Assembly (NCBI GenBank): GCA_963704595.1
Contig: OY969922.1
Span: forward strand, 3,720,001 to 3,784,000
Source: Acuticoccus sp963704595
GTDB taxonomy: Bacteria; Pseudomonadota; Alphaproteobacteria; Rhizobiales; Amorphaceae
Direction: 5' to 3'
Length of the DNA stretch: 64,000 nt
Below are positions 7,571 through 15,403 of the stretch, in pieces. How positions within the stretch are numbered: position 1 is the first letter of the stretch; each line of letters starts with the position of its first letter. A model generated the notes under the pieces. It saw only the letters and a list, made by a program, of their open reading frames with translations, searched no databases and was not told where the DNA came from. The position numbers and the translations under genes were made by a program.

Positions 7571-10087
7571 ATGACGTCGCTGCCCATAATCGTCGCTGCC
7601 GTCTCAGTGCTTCTCGTCTTCATCGCGCTGGTGGAGGCGGGTGCGAAGCGTCTCGCGTTGCCCCAGTCGATCGTCCTCGCGGCGCTCGGCATCCTTCTCG
7701 GCAGCATCGTCGCGTTCGGCCAGATGACGGTGTTCGCCCCGCTCGCGGCCCTGTTCGCGGACCTGCCGGTCTCCGCCGACGCGCTCACCCTCATCCTCCT
7801 GCCGCCGCTCCTGTTCGACGCCGCGCTCAAGATCGACACGCGGCGGATGCTGGACGACGCCGCACCGGTCATTCTGCTCGCGGTGGTGGCGGTGTGCCTC
7901 TCCACCTTCGCGGTCGGCTTCGCGCTTGCGCCGCTGGGGGCAGAGCCGCTCCTCGTCTGCCTCCTCATCGGCGCCATCGTGTCGACCACCGACCCGCTCG
8001 CCGTCCTCTCCATCTTCCGCGACGTCGGCGCACCCGGCCGGCTCACCCGCATCGTCGAGGGCGAGAGCCTCTTCAACGACGCCGCGGCCATCGCCCTCTT
8101 CACCATCCTCCTCCACGCCGTCCAGTCCGGCACGGGGGTGACGTTCGCGGAAGGCATCGTCGTTTTCCTGGTCGACGGCCTCGGCGGGCTCCTCGCCGGC
8201 GCCGCGATCGGCTTTGCGGCGGCGAGCCTGATGGCGCTCACCCGGCATCACAGCGCGGCCCTCGTCAGCGTGACCGTCGCGCTCCCCTACATCGCCTACG
8301 TGCTGTGCGAGAACGTGTTCGGCATCTCCGGCGCGATGGCGGTCGTTGCGGCCGGTCTCGTCACCGCGGCGCGCTCGCGCGACGGCCGCGCCCCCGCTTC
8401 CTGGCGCCACGTCCAGGACATCTGGGAGCAGCTCTCCTTCTGGTCCAACTCGCTGATCTTCGTTCTCGGCGCGTTTCTGGTGCCGCGGCTTCTCGCCGGC
8501 ATCACCCTGCAGATGGCGGTCGCCACCGGCGTCCTCATCCTCGCAGCGTTCGCCGCCCGCGCTGTGGTGCTGTGGGGCATCCTGCCGCTCGTCCCGCGCG
8601 CGGCGCTGGCGCAGACCATCAGCCACCGCGCCCGCGTGCTCCTGTGGTGGGGCGGGCTGCGCGGCGCGCTGACCCTCCTCCTCGCACTCTCCGTCACCGA
8701 GCACGACGCCATCGGCGACGAGACGAAGCAGTTCATTACGGTCCTTTCGACGGGCTTCGTCCTCTTCACCATCCTCGTCAACGGCCTGACCCTGCGCCCG
8801 CTCACCCACTGGCTCGGGCTCCACAAGCTCTCCGCGTTCGACCGCGATCTCGGCGCCGGCGCCCGCGCGCTCGCGGCGGATGCCGCCCGCAGCGAGGTCG
8901 AGAACGCCGCGGCCGCCTACGGCATCGGGTCCGACGTTGCGGCGAGCGCCCTCCTGCGCGCCACCGGTTTCGGCCAGGACCCGGCGCAGGTGCCCGCCGC
9001 CGCGAAGGCCCGGCTGGAGCTTGCGCTGGTCGTGCTGGCGCAGGCCGAACGCTCCGCCCTCAGCCGGCACGGCGAGGCGGCCATCGTCTCGCCAAAGGTC
9101 GCCGCCCTCCTCAACCGCGAGGCACTGCGCCTCGGCGAGGCCGCGCGCGCCGGCGGCCGCATCGGCTATCTGCGCGCCGCGACCCGCGCGCTGCGCTTCG
9201 GCTGGGCGTTCCGCGCCGCCCTCGTCCTCCAGCGCCTGTTCGGCGCGCGGCGGGTGATGTCGGCAGCCCTCGCCCACCGGTTCGAGACGCTGATGGTGCG
9301 CCGCCTCGTCATCCGCGAGGTGAGCGACTTTGCGACCGAGCGGATCGCGCCCGTCCTCGGCACCCGTGTCGCCGACGTCTGCCACCGCATCCTCGGCCGA
9401 CGCCGCAGCCGGCTCGAAAGCGCGCTCGACGCCCTCAGCCTGCAGTATCCGCACTATGCCGCCGCCCTCGAGCAGCGCTTCCTCGAACGCGTCGCCCTCC
9501 AGCGCGAGCACCGCGAGTACCGGATGCTGCGGCAGGAGGGCCTGATCGGGGCCGAGCTCCTGTCCGCGCTCGACCGCGAGCTCCGCCGCTCCAACCGCCG
9601 CCTCGAAGGCGCGCTGCGGCTCGACCTGCGGATCGACAAGGTCGCGCTGGTCGGCCAGATGGCACTCTTCGCTGACCTGCCGCCCGAATCGCGCCAGGCG
9701 ATCGCCTCCCACCTCAGGACCCGCGTCGTGGTGCCGGGCGAACAGATCATCCGCCGCGGCGAACGTGGCGACACTGTCTATTTCATCGCCTCGGGCGCGG
9801 TGGAGGTGAACACCGGCAAGGCGCTGATCCGCCTCGGCCGGGGTTCGGTGGTGGGCGAACTCGCCGCCTTCTCCGGCGCGCGCCGCTCGGCCGACGTCAC
9901 CATGCTCGGCTACGGCGAGCTCCTGGTGCTCGACGGCCGCGCCTTCCGTGCGCTCCTCGCCGAGAACCCCCCGCTGCGCGCCGCTGTGGAAAAACTCGCC
10001 GCCGAACGGCTCGCAAACCCCGAAGGCACGGAGAACGCCGGCGGCGGCCGCGAGCTCGCCGCCCCCGTCGCGGCCCCATCCCTCTAG
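7571..10087 (+). CDS. Monovalent cation:proton antiporter (CPA1) with C-terminal cyclic-nucleotide-binding domain
   Basis: About 838 residues. The first about 420 form a Na+/H+ exchanger membrane domain with around 12 hydrophobic helices and the CPA1 motifs LLPPLLFDAAL, STTDPLAVLSI and EGESLFNDAAAIALF, whose acidic residues carry ion binding. A soluble middle region follows, then from about residue 690 a cNMP-binding fold: LFADLPPESRQAI, GEQIIRRGERGDTVYFIASG and GSVVGELAAFSGARRSADV. The FGEL-type phosphate cassette reads VGELAAFSGARRSA, with the conserved Arg. This implies cytoplasmic gating by cAMP or cGMP. The upstream ATG at 7553 would add six residues. Confidence 0.88.
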   Translation: MTSLPIIVAAVSVLLVFIALVEAGAKRLALPQSIVLAALGILLGSIVAFGQMTVFAPLAALFADLPVSADALTLILLPPLLFDAALKIDTRRMLDDAAPVILLAVVAVCLSTFAVGFALAPLGAEPLLVCLLIGAIVSTTDPLAVLSIFRDVGAPGRLTRIVEGESLFNDAAAIALFTILLHAVQSGTGVTFAEGIVVFLVDGLGGLLAGAAIGFAAASLMALTRHHSAALVSVTVALPYIAYVLCENVFGISGAMAVVAAGLVTAARSRDGRAPASWRHVQDIWEQLSFWSNSLIFVLGAFLVPRLLAGITLQMAVATGVLILAAFAARAVVLWGILPLVPRAALAQTISHRARVLLWWGGLRGALTLLLALSVTEHDAIGDETKQFITVLSTGFVLFTILVNGLTLRPLTHWLGLHKLSAFDRDLGAGARALAADAARSEVENAAAAYGIGSDVAASALLRATGFGQDPAQVPAAAKARLELALVVLAQAERSALSRHGEAAIVSPKVAALLNREALRLGEAARAGGRIGYLRAATRALRFGWAFRAALVLQRLFGARRVMSAALAHRFETLMVRRLVIREVSDFATERIAPVLGTRVADVCHRILGRRRSRLESALDALSLQYPHYAAALEQRFLERVALQREHREYRMLRQEGLIGAELLSALDRELRRSNRRLEGALRLDLRIDKVALVGQMALFADLPPESRQAIASHLRTRVVVPGEQIIRRGERGDTVYFIASGAVEVNTGKALIRLGRGSVVGELAAFSGARRSADVTMLGYGELLVLDGRAFRALLAENPPLRAAVEKLAAERLANPEGTENAGGGRELAAPVAAPSL

Positions 10088-10146
10088 TGCTGCCGGTGCC
10101 CTCCGGCGGGCTTGTCACGGGCGATAAATTGGGCCAAACACGGCCC

Positions 10147-10175
10147 TAGACAGCGCCGGGGAAGCTTTCTATAAC
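10147..10175 (+). promoter_or_regulatory. Sigma70-type promoter of tRNA-Phe
   Basis: TAGACA (10147-10152), a 17-base spacer and TATAAC (10170-10175) each match the consensus at five of six positions. The tRNA begins 26 bases after the -10 box. Confidence 0.6.
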
Positions 10176-10201
10176 CCGGCCTCCGGTGCCGAAGGCACCG
10201 C

Positions 10202-10277
10202 GCCCAGGTAGCTCAGTTGGTAGAGCATGCGATTGAAAATCGCAGTGTCGGTGGTTCGAACCCGCCCCTGGGCACCA
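10202..10277 (+). tRNA. tRNA-Phe (anticodon GAA)
   Basis: A 76-base cloverleaf. The acceptor arms GCCCAGG and CCTGGGC are perfectly complementary, the D-arm contains TAGCTCAGTTGGTAGAGCA, the anticodon stem TGCGA/TCGCA holds loop TTGAAAA with GAA at the centre, and the T-loop reads GGTTCGAAC. Discriminator A and the CCA end are encoded. It stands alone between the antiporter and trhO. Confidence 0.97.
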
Positions 10278-10398
10278 CAGTCCCCACGGGACATCTCCTG
10301 CCGAAACAATCGACTTTTCCCGTGCCCTCGGGCTTGACGCACGAGCGTCGCGAGCCGGCCGCTTGTGGGATCGGCCGCGACTTTGTACCTGATCGGCC

Positions 10399-11313
10399 AT
10401 GATTACCGTTGTCGCGCTCTATCACTTCGCCAGCGTTCCCGAGCCGGAGGGGCTGGCCGGGTCGCTTCGCGCCGTGGCCGAGGCTGCTGCGGTCAGGGGC
10501 TCGCTCATCCTCGCGCGCGAGGGGATCAACGGCACCATCGCGGGCTCGGCCGAGGGGGTCCGTTCGGTGATCGACGCCATCCGAGACGAGCCCGGCTTCG
10601 CGTCGCTTCGCTGGAAGGAATCCGCGGCTGCCGAAATGCCCTTCGTGCGGCTGAAGGTGCGGGTGAAGGCGGAGATCGTCACGATGGGGCAAGCGGCGCT
10701 GGACCCCGCAGCAAGAGGCGAATACGTGCCGCCGGACGCGTGGAACGCATTGATCCGCCAACCCGATGTCGCCGTCATCGACACGCGCAACGCCTACGAG
10801 GTGGAGATCGGCACCTTCGCCGGCGCCGTCGACCCGGGGACGGAGCGCTTCCGTGACTTTCCGGCCTGGTGGGACGCCCATCACGGCGAATTCGCCGGCA
10901 AGCGCATCGCGATGTTCTGCACCGGCGGCATCCGCTGCGAAAAATCGACGGCGTACCTCAAGTCCCGCGGCGTCGAGGACGTCTACCACCTCGAGGGCGG
11001 CATCCTGAAATATCTCGAAACAGTGCCGGAGGCGGAAAGCGACTGGCGCGGAGCCTGCTTCGTCTTCGACGAGCGCGTCGCCCTCGGCCATGGCCTCGCC
11101 GCGACGCCCTATTCGCTGTGCCGCGCCTGCGGCCGGCCGCTGAGCGACGCTGACCGCGCCCATGCCGACTTCGAGGAGGGCGTCGCCTGCCACCACTGCG
11201 CTGCGTCCTACTCCGAAAGCGACCGTGCCCGCTTCCGCGAGCGGCAACGCCAGACCGAACTCGCCAGTGCCCGCGGTGACACCCACCTCGGCCCCCTCCC
11301 CTCCGAGGGATAA
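10399..11313 (+). CDS. trhO: tRNA uridine(34) hydroxylase, rhodanese-related (TrhO/YceA family)
   Basis: TrhO proteins hydroxylate U34 of some tRNAs to 5-hydroxyuridine. The 304-residue product has the N-terminal acylphosphatase-like domain (LAREGINGTIAGS), a rhodanese domain with VIDTRNAYEVEIGTF and the active-site loop FCTGGIRCEKS (Cys about 174), then a C-terminal Cys-rich part with CRACGRPL and CHHCAASY that may bind zinc. Length and motif order are typical. The following 380 bases before the MscS gene have no gene. Confidence 0.92.
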   Translation: MITVVALYHFASVPEPEGLAGSLRAVAEAAAVRGSLILAREGINGTIAGSAEGVRSVIDAIRDEPGFASLRWKESAAAEMPFVRLKVRVKAEIVTMGQAALDPAARGEYVPPDAWNALIRQPDVAVIDTRNAYEVEIGTFAGAVDPGTERFRDFPAWWDAHHGEFAGKRIAMFCTGGIRCEKSTAYLKSRGVEDVYHLEGGILKYLETVPEAESDWRGACFVFDERVALGHGLAATPYSLCRACGRPLSDADRAHADFEEGVACHHCAASYSESDRARFRERQRQTELASARGDTHLGPLPSEG

Positions 11314-11694
11314 GCTCCGGGTCGGGTCTGGCCGGCGCCCCGCGCCCGGCATGACGTCGCGGCGGGCGCTTGCGATTGCAGACCTCAGCCGGCTCACGAA
11401 CAGCCTTTCGTGCCTTTGCAGGTTCAAGCCCGGCATTGCGAAGATCTAAGAACATTTTCGGCAAAACGGACCGCGACGTTTCATCATCGCTGTTGAATCT
11501 CTATCCATTTCATCAATAAAATTGACGCTTCTCAGCGAGACCGCTCATCCGGGCGCCGAACAATTCGCGTTTTGCATTCATCTCAATATCTCCCTGCCTC
11601 ATACAGCCATACTGACTGCCAAGTCATCTGGATGGCGCAATTTTAATGTGTTAATTACGTTCAGATTCGATCAATGACTACAAAGAATAGTTAA
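11314..11694 (+). other. Non-coding, locally AT-rich stretch upstream of the MscS-family gene
   Basis: No ORF with coding character is visible. From about 11450 the sequence becomes markedly richer in A/T than the rest of the window, including runs such as CATCAATAAAATTGACG and GTGTTAATTACG. It probably holds the promoter and upstream control region of the channel gene. A weak TTGAAT at 11493 is the only -35-like candidate I would name. No convincing terminator is visible. Confidence 0.4.
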
Positions 11695-13371
11695 ATGATC
11701 TTTTTAAGCTGTCTCGTACGCACCTCAATGGGGCTTTTTCTCGCACTGAGCCTTTCACTCGGCTACCTCGCCACCGAGGTGAAGGCGCAGGATGCGGCCA
11801 CCGAACCTCCGCCGGCGGCAGACGCCGCAGCGGAGCCTGAGGCGGCGGACACGCCGGCCACAATCTCCGAAGAAGCCGCCGAACAGGCCGAGGAGACTGC
11901 AGGCGAGCTCCAGGAGGCGGTGGACAGGGCGACGGCGGTTGAAGAGGGCCCCGCCGGCTCTGGAGAGGTGTCCGAAGCGCAGGCCGAAGCGGTCGTCGGG
12001 AACGCCGCGGAGGCGGTTGCCGACGCTGCACTCGACGAGGCCGCCCGGGACGAAGAGACCGGCCTCGCCATCGAGGTCCTCGACCCCGCGATCTCCACCG
12101 ACGAACTCGAGCTGCGCCTCGTTCCGCTGACGCAGCCCGAACTCGGAAAGCTGGCGCAGATCTGGCTGGAGATCGTGCGCCGGAAGACCGAGGAGGTGAT
12201 GGCGGCGCAGGTCGCGATCATGCGGACCGAAGGCGCGGTCGCCGATGCGGCACGGGAGGACCTCACCGAACTGGTCGCGGAGCGAAAGGGCCTCTTCGAC
12301 AAGTATTCGAAAATCCTCACCGCCTGGGAGAAGAAGGGCGGCGACCCGGACGTCATCGCCGAGCTGCGGGCCTACCGCTCCTCCATCATCATCGAAGAGA
12401 CCCGGACGGCCGACTTCAAGACCCTGCTTGCCCAGCTGACGGCGTGGATGACGGCGCGCGACGGCGGCATCCAGCTCGCCATCAACATCGCGATCATCAT
12501 CGCGTCGCTCGTCGGGCTGGTGCTTGCGGCAAGGGTGGTGCGCGGCCTCGCGAACCGCTGGATCCGACGCGTGCCGCACCTGTCGAAGCTCCTGCAGATC
12601 TTCCTCGTCGCCCTCGTATACTGGGTGGTTCTCGCGATCGGGCTGATGGTCGTCCTGTCGGCCCTCGGGATCGACATATCGCCGGTCTTCGCCCTGATCG
12701 GCGGCGCCTCGTTCATCATCGCGTTCGCGCTGCAGGACACGCTCGGCAACCTTGCGAGCGGCCTGATGATCATGATCAACCGGCCGTTCGACGAGGGCGA
12801 TTATGTCGATGTCGGCGGTGTCGCGGGGACGGTCCGCAACGTGACGATCGTGTCGACGACGGTGGTCACGCCGGACAACCAGATCATCGTGATCCCCAAC
12901 AAGAACGTCTGGGGCAACGTGATCACGAACGTCACCGCGAGCACGACGAGGCGCGTCGATCTCGTGTTCGGCGTGAGCTACGAGGATGATCTGCGCAAGG
13001 CGATGCAGGTGCTGGGGACCACGGTCAAGGCGCATCCGCTGGTTCTGACCGACCCCGAACCCGTGATCCGGGTCCACGAACTTGCCGACAGCTCGGTCAA
13101 CTTCATCTGCCGCCCGTGGACCACCACGGCGAACTACTGGACCGTCTACTGGGACCTGATGCAGCAGATCAAGGAACAGTTCGATGCGTCCGGCATCTCG
13201 ATCCCCTACCCGCAACAGGACGTGCATCTGCGGCAGAAGAGCCAGACCGAACCGCCGCCGCCGCCCGCCGCGCCGCCGACACGGCCCGAAATCGCGCAGT
13301 CAGGCGAAACGAAAGGCTTCGCCCGCAACGACGAGGGCTTCGATGGCGCCGACGCGGAGCGGGGGAACTGA
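11695..13371 (+). CDS. MscS-family mechanosensitive ion channel with long Ala/Glu-rich periplasmic N-terminus
   Basis: The 558-residue protein begins with a signal peptide (ends near VKAQ), then about 100 residues dominated by Ala, Glu and Pro, then a soluble helical region. Membrane helices start at about residue 260. The MscS pore helix region is clear: GGASFIIAFALQDTLGNLAS, followed by INRPFDEGDYV and the beta domain motif VTPDNQIIVIPNKNVWGNVI. It ends with a Pro-rich stretch. The first ATG at 11695 or the second at 11728 could start translation; the second gives a more usual signal peptide. MscS channels release solutes on hypo-osmotic shock. Confidence 0.87.
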   Translation: MIFLSCLVRTSMGLFLALSLSLGYLATEVKAQDAATEPPPAADAAAEPEAADTPATISEEAAEQAEETAGELQEAVDRATAVEEGPAGSGEVSEAQAEAVVGNAAEAVADAALDEAARDEETGLAIEVLDPAISTDELELRLVPLTQPELGKLAQIWLEIVRRKTEEVMAAQVAIMRTEGAVADAAREDLTELVAERKGLFDKYSKILTAWEKKGGDPDVIAELRAYRSSIIIEETRTADFKTLLAQLTAWMTARDGGIQLAINIAIIIASLVGLVLAARVVRGLANRWIRRVPHLSKLLQIFLVALVYWVVLAIGLMVVLSALGIDISPVFALIGGASFIIAFALQDTLGNLASGLMIMINRPFDEGDYVDVGGVAGTVRNVTIVSTTVVTPDNQIIVIPNKNVWGNVITNVTASTTRRVDLVFGVSYEDDLRKAMQVLGTTVKAHPLVLTDPEPVIRVHELADSSVNFICRPWTTTANYWTVYWDLMQQIKEQFDASGISIPYPQQDVHLRQKSQTEPPPPPAAPPTRPEIAQSGETKGFARNDEGFDGADAERGN

Positions 13372-13489
13372 GCGAATCTGAGCGCTTCGTCGCGCCCGCG
13401 CGGGCCACACGCGACGCGCTGGAAATCCTGTGCCGTGACGGACCGACGTGTGTGGACGGTCCGGGGTTCGGGACTATGAAGCCCGCGTG

Positions 13490-13871
13490 ATGCGATACCT
13501 GAACGGCAGACGCGGCGGACGGATGACGGTGGCGGAGGCTCTGCGAAGCCTGCGCCAGCCGCTCGTTGCGCTGTGCGCGGTGCTTCTGGTCGCGAACCTC
13601 GTCGTTCCGGTCGCGAGTTTCGCGGGCGGGATCGAGGAGAACGCCTTCTGCCACGGCGCCGCTCCCGCCTCCGAGCCGGACGGCGGCGCCGGCCCAGCAC
13701 GCCTTCCAGACCTGCTGCTTCTCGGCCGCCGTCGCGCTTTCACCGGAGCCGATCGCCCAGCCCGCCCTCGCCACCCCGTGCCCCGAGACGGCGCCGCTCC
13801 CGCTGGCACGGCGCCTCGCCGCGGCACGCCTCCCCGGCGCACGCCGGATCCGCGCCCCGCCCGCCTCCTGA
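13490..13871 (+). CDS. DUF2946-like small secreted protein of a copper-related cassette (one frame break)
   Basis: Read across one extra base at about 13688, this is a protein of about 126 residues: an N-terminal hydrophobic segment (LVALCAVLLVANLVVPVASF), then AFCHGAAP and, after the break, HAFQTCCFSAAVAL. The spaced Cys and His residues after a membrane anchor resemble DUF2946 proteins, which are often next to copper-handling genes. The gene precedes the YcnI-PCuAC fusion by 75 bases, probably in one operon. ATG 13490 is the first in frame; 13523 is an alternative. An inverted repeat (13439-13445/13457-13463) lies just upstream and could be part of the promoter. Confidence 0.55.
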
Positions 13872-13946
13872 ACGAGACCGCATGACGAGGCCGGCCCGCA
13901 TCCCGCGCGTCCGGTCCATGACCCGTTCATCTTCAGGAGACATTCC

Positions 13947-14955
13947 ATGTCAATCTTCACCCGCGCGCTTGCCGGAGCGGCAGCGCTCGCGGTTCTCGGC
14001 GCTGCCCCCGCCCTTGCCCACGTGACGCTCGAAGTCGCCGAGGCGCCCGCCGACAGCACCTTCAAGGCGGTGCTCAGCGTGCCGCACGGCTGCGGCGAGC
14101 AGCCGACCAACGCCGTCACCGTCACCATGCCGGAAGGCTTCATCGACGTCCGGCCGATGCCCAAGCCCGGCTGGACGCTGGAGACGACAAAGGGCGACTA
14201 CGCCCGGACCTACACCCTCTGGGGCACCGACCATGCCGCGGGCGTGACGGCGATCACGTGGAGCGGCGGCGACCTGCCGAGCGACCACTACGACGAGTTC
14301 GTCTTCCGCGGCCGGATCACCGGCTTCGCCCCCGGCACGGTCCTCCCCTTCAAGGTCGTCCAGACCTGCCCGGACGGCGAGGCGAGCTGGACCGAGGTCG
14401 CCGCGCCCGGCGAGGACGCCCACGCGCTGGACCACCCCGCGCCGACACTAACCGTGATCGCGGCCGAGGCGGACGCCGGACACGGCGGGCACGCGAGCCA
14501 CGGCGCGGCGGCAGCCGAGCACGCCGGCGGCCCCGTCACGGCCGGCGATCTCACCATCGCCGGGAGCTGGATGCGCCAGGCGCCTCCGGGGGCACAGGTC
14601 GCGGGCGGATACCTCACGATCACCAACAACGGCGACACGTCCGACCGTCTCGTCGGCGGCGCAGCGGCCTTCGCGCGGCATGTGGAGGTCCACCAGATGG
14701 CGACGAAGGACGGCATGATGACGATGAACGCCGTGGAAGGCGGCCTCGAGATCGCGCCCGGCGCCACGGTCGAGCTGTCCCCCGGCGGCTACCACCTCAT
14801 GCTGATGGGCCTGTCCGAGATCCCGCAGAACGGTCGAAACGGTGCCCGTCACGCTCGAGTTCGAGCGCGCAGGTCCGGTCGAGCTCATGTTGCGAGTCGC
14901 CCCGATGGGCGCCATGAGCGCCCCGGAAGACCACAGCCAGCACATGGCGAAGTAG
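13947..14955 (+). CDS. Periplasmic copper protein: YcnI (DUF1775) fused to PCuAC copper chaperone (one frame break)
   Basis: A signal peptide ends at PALA, so the mature protein would start with AHVTLEV, placing a His at the N-terminal side as in YcnI copper sites. The DUF1775 domain covers about residues 25-165 (VPHGCGEQPTNAVTV). A His-rich linker (HGGHASHGAAAAEHAGG) leads to a PCuAC domain from about 195, with HVEVHQM, a later Met and GGYHLMLMGL forming the usual His/Met Cu(I) site. An extra base at about 14834 breaks the frame; the corrected C-terminus is HSQHMAK and total length about 335 residues. The role is inferred as copper delivery to the membrane, for example to cytochrome oxidase. 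A terminator follows. Confidence 0.82.
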
Positions 14956-14962
14956 CAAGGCC

Positions 14963-14997
14963 GGCCGGCGGCGCGACCGTCGCCGCCGGCCTTTCCC
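14963..14997 (+). terminator. Rho-independent-type terminator after the copper cassette
   Basis: GGCCGGCGGCG (14963-14973) pairs perfectly with CGCCGCCGGCC (14981-14991) over a 7-base loop and is followed by TTT. Confidence 0.65.
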
Positions 14998-15403
14998 GTG
15001 GCGCAACCCATTTCGCGGGCAGATGAAGGCAGGAATTGCCGTGTTCAGGCTCGCGACCATGAAATATGGGTTCGAGGGTACACATTTCGTTTGAAGATCC
15101 CCGAAAGCCGGCACGCAGGTTGCCGGCTTCGGTTCAGCAATATATTCTTCACCTGGTTGTTGATATGACCGGCGGCGCCGATCACTGCCGGACCATCGGG
15201 CTGCAGCGGCATCGACGGGAATGAATTTCCCATTGCGGTCAGACTTCTGGATGTACGGGGAACGGTTTGCCATTCAACTCTCAAACGCCGCGGGAGTTTG
15301 AGGATCAGCGCCCGTCCGCAATCGCCATGAGCTCTGCCCCGTCTTTCGTTCGAACGAATGCCCCTCGCCAGCCGACGCGTCGCGTCCGCACAACCACGGG
15401 ACC
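14998..15403. other. Gene-poor gap with hairpins and one doubtful minus-strand ORF start
   Basis: About 400 bases between the copper terminator and the diguanylate cyclase. A perfect 9-bp inverted repeat (AAGCCGGCA, 15105-15113, with 15121-15129) and a 7-bp one around 15280-15300 (CTCAAAC/GTTTGAG) are present. On the minus strand a frame opening at 15273 begins MANRSPYIQKSDRNGKFIP, which looks protein-like for about 70 codons but then runs into the copper gene antisense. I do not call it a gene. Confidence 0.35.

Noticed and set aside
6340..9712. Long minus-strand frames over the dienelactone hydrolase and antiporter genes
   Set aside because: The sequence is Arg/Ala/Glu-rich without family motifs; the plus-strand genes carry catalytic and membrane motifs.
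14797..15273. Minus-strand ORF starting MANRSPYIQKSDRNGKF
   Set aside because: The first 70 codons look protein-like but the frame runs through a terminator and antisense to the PCuAC domain; no Shine-Dalgarno or family. Kept only as a note to the gap.
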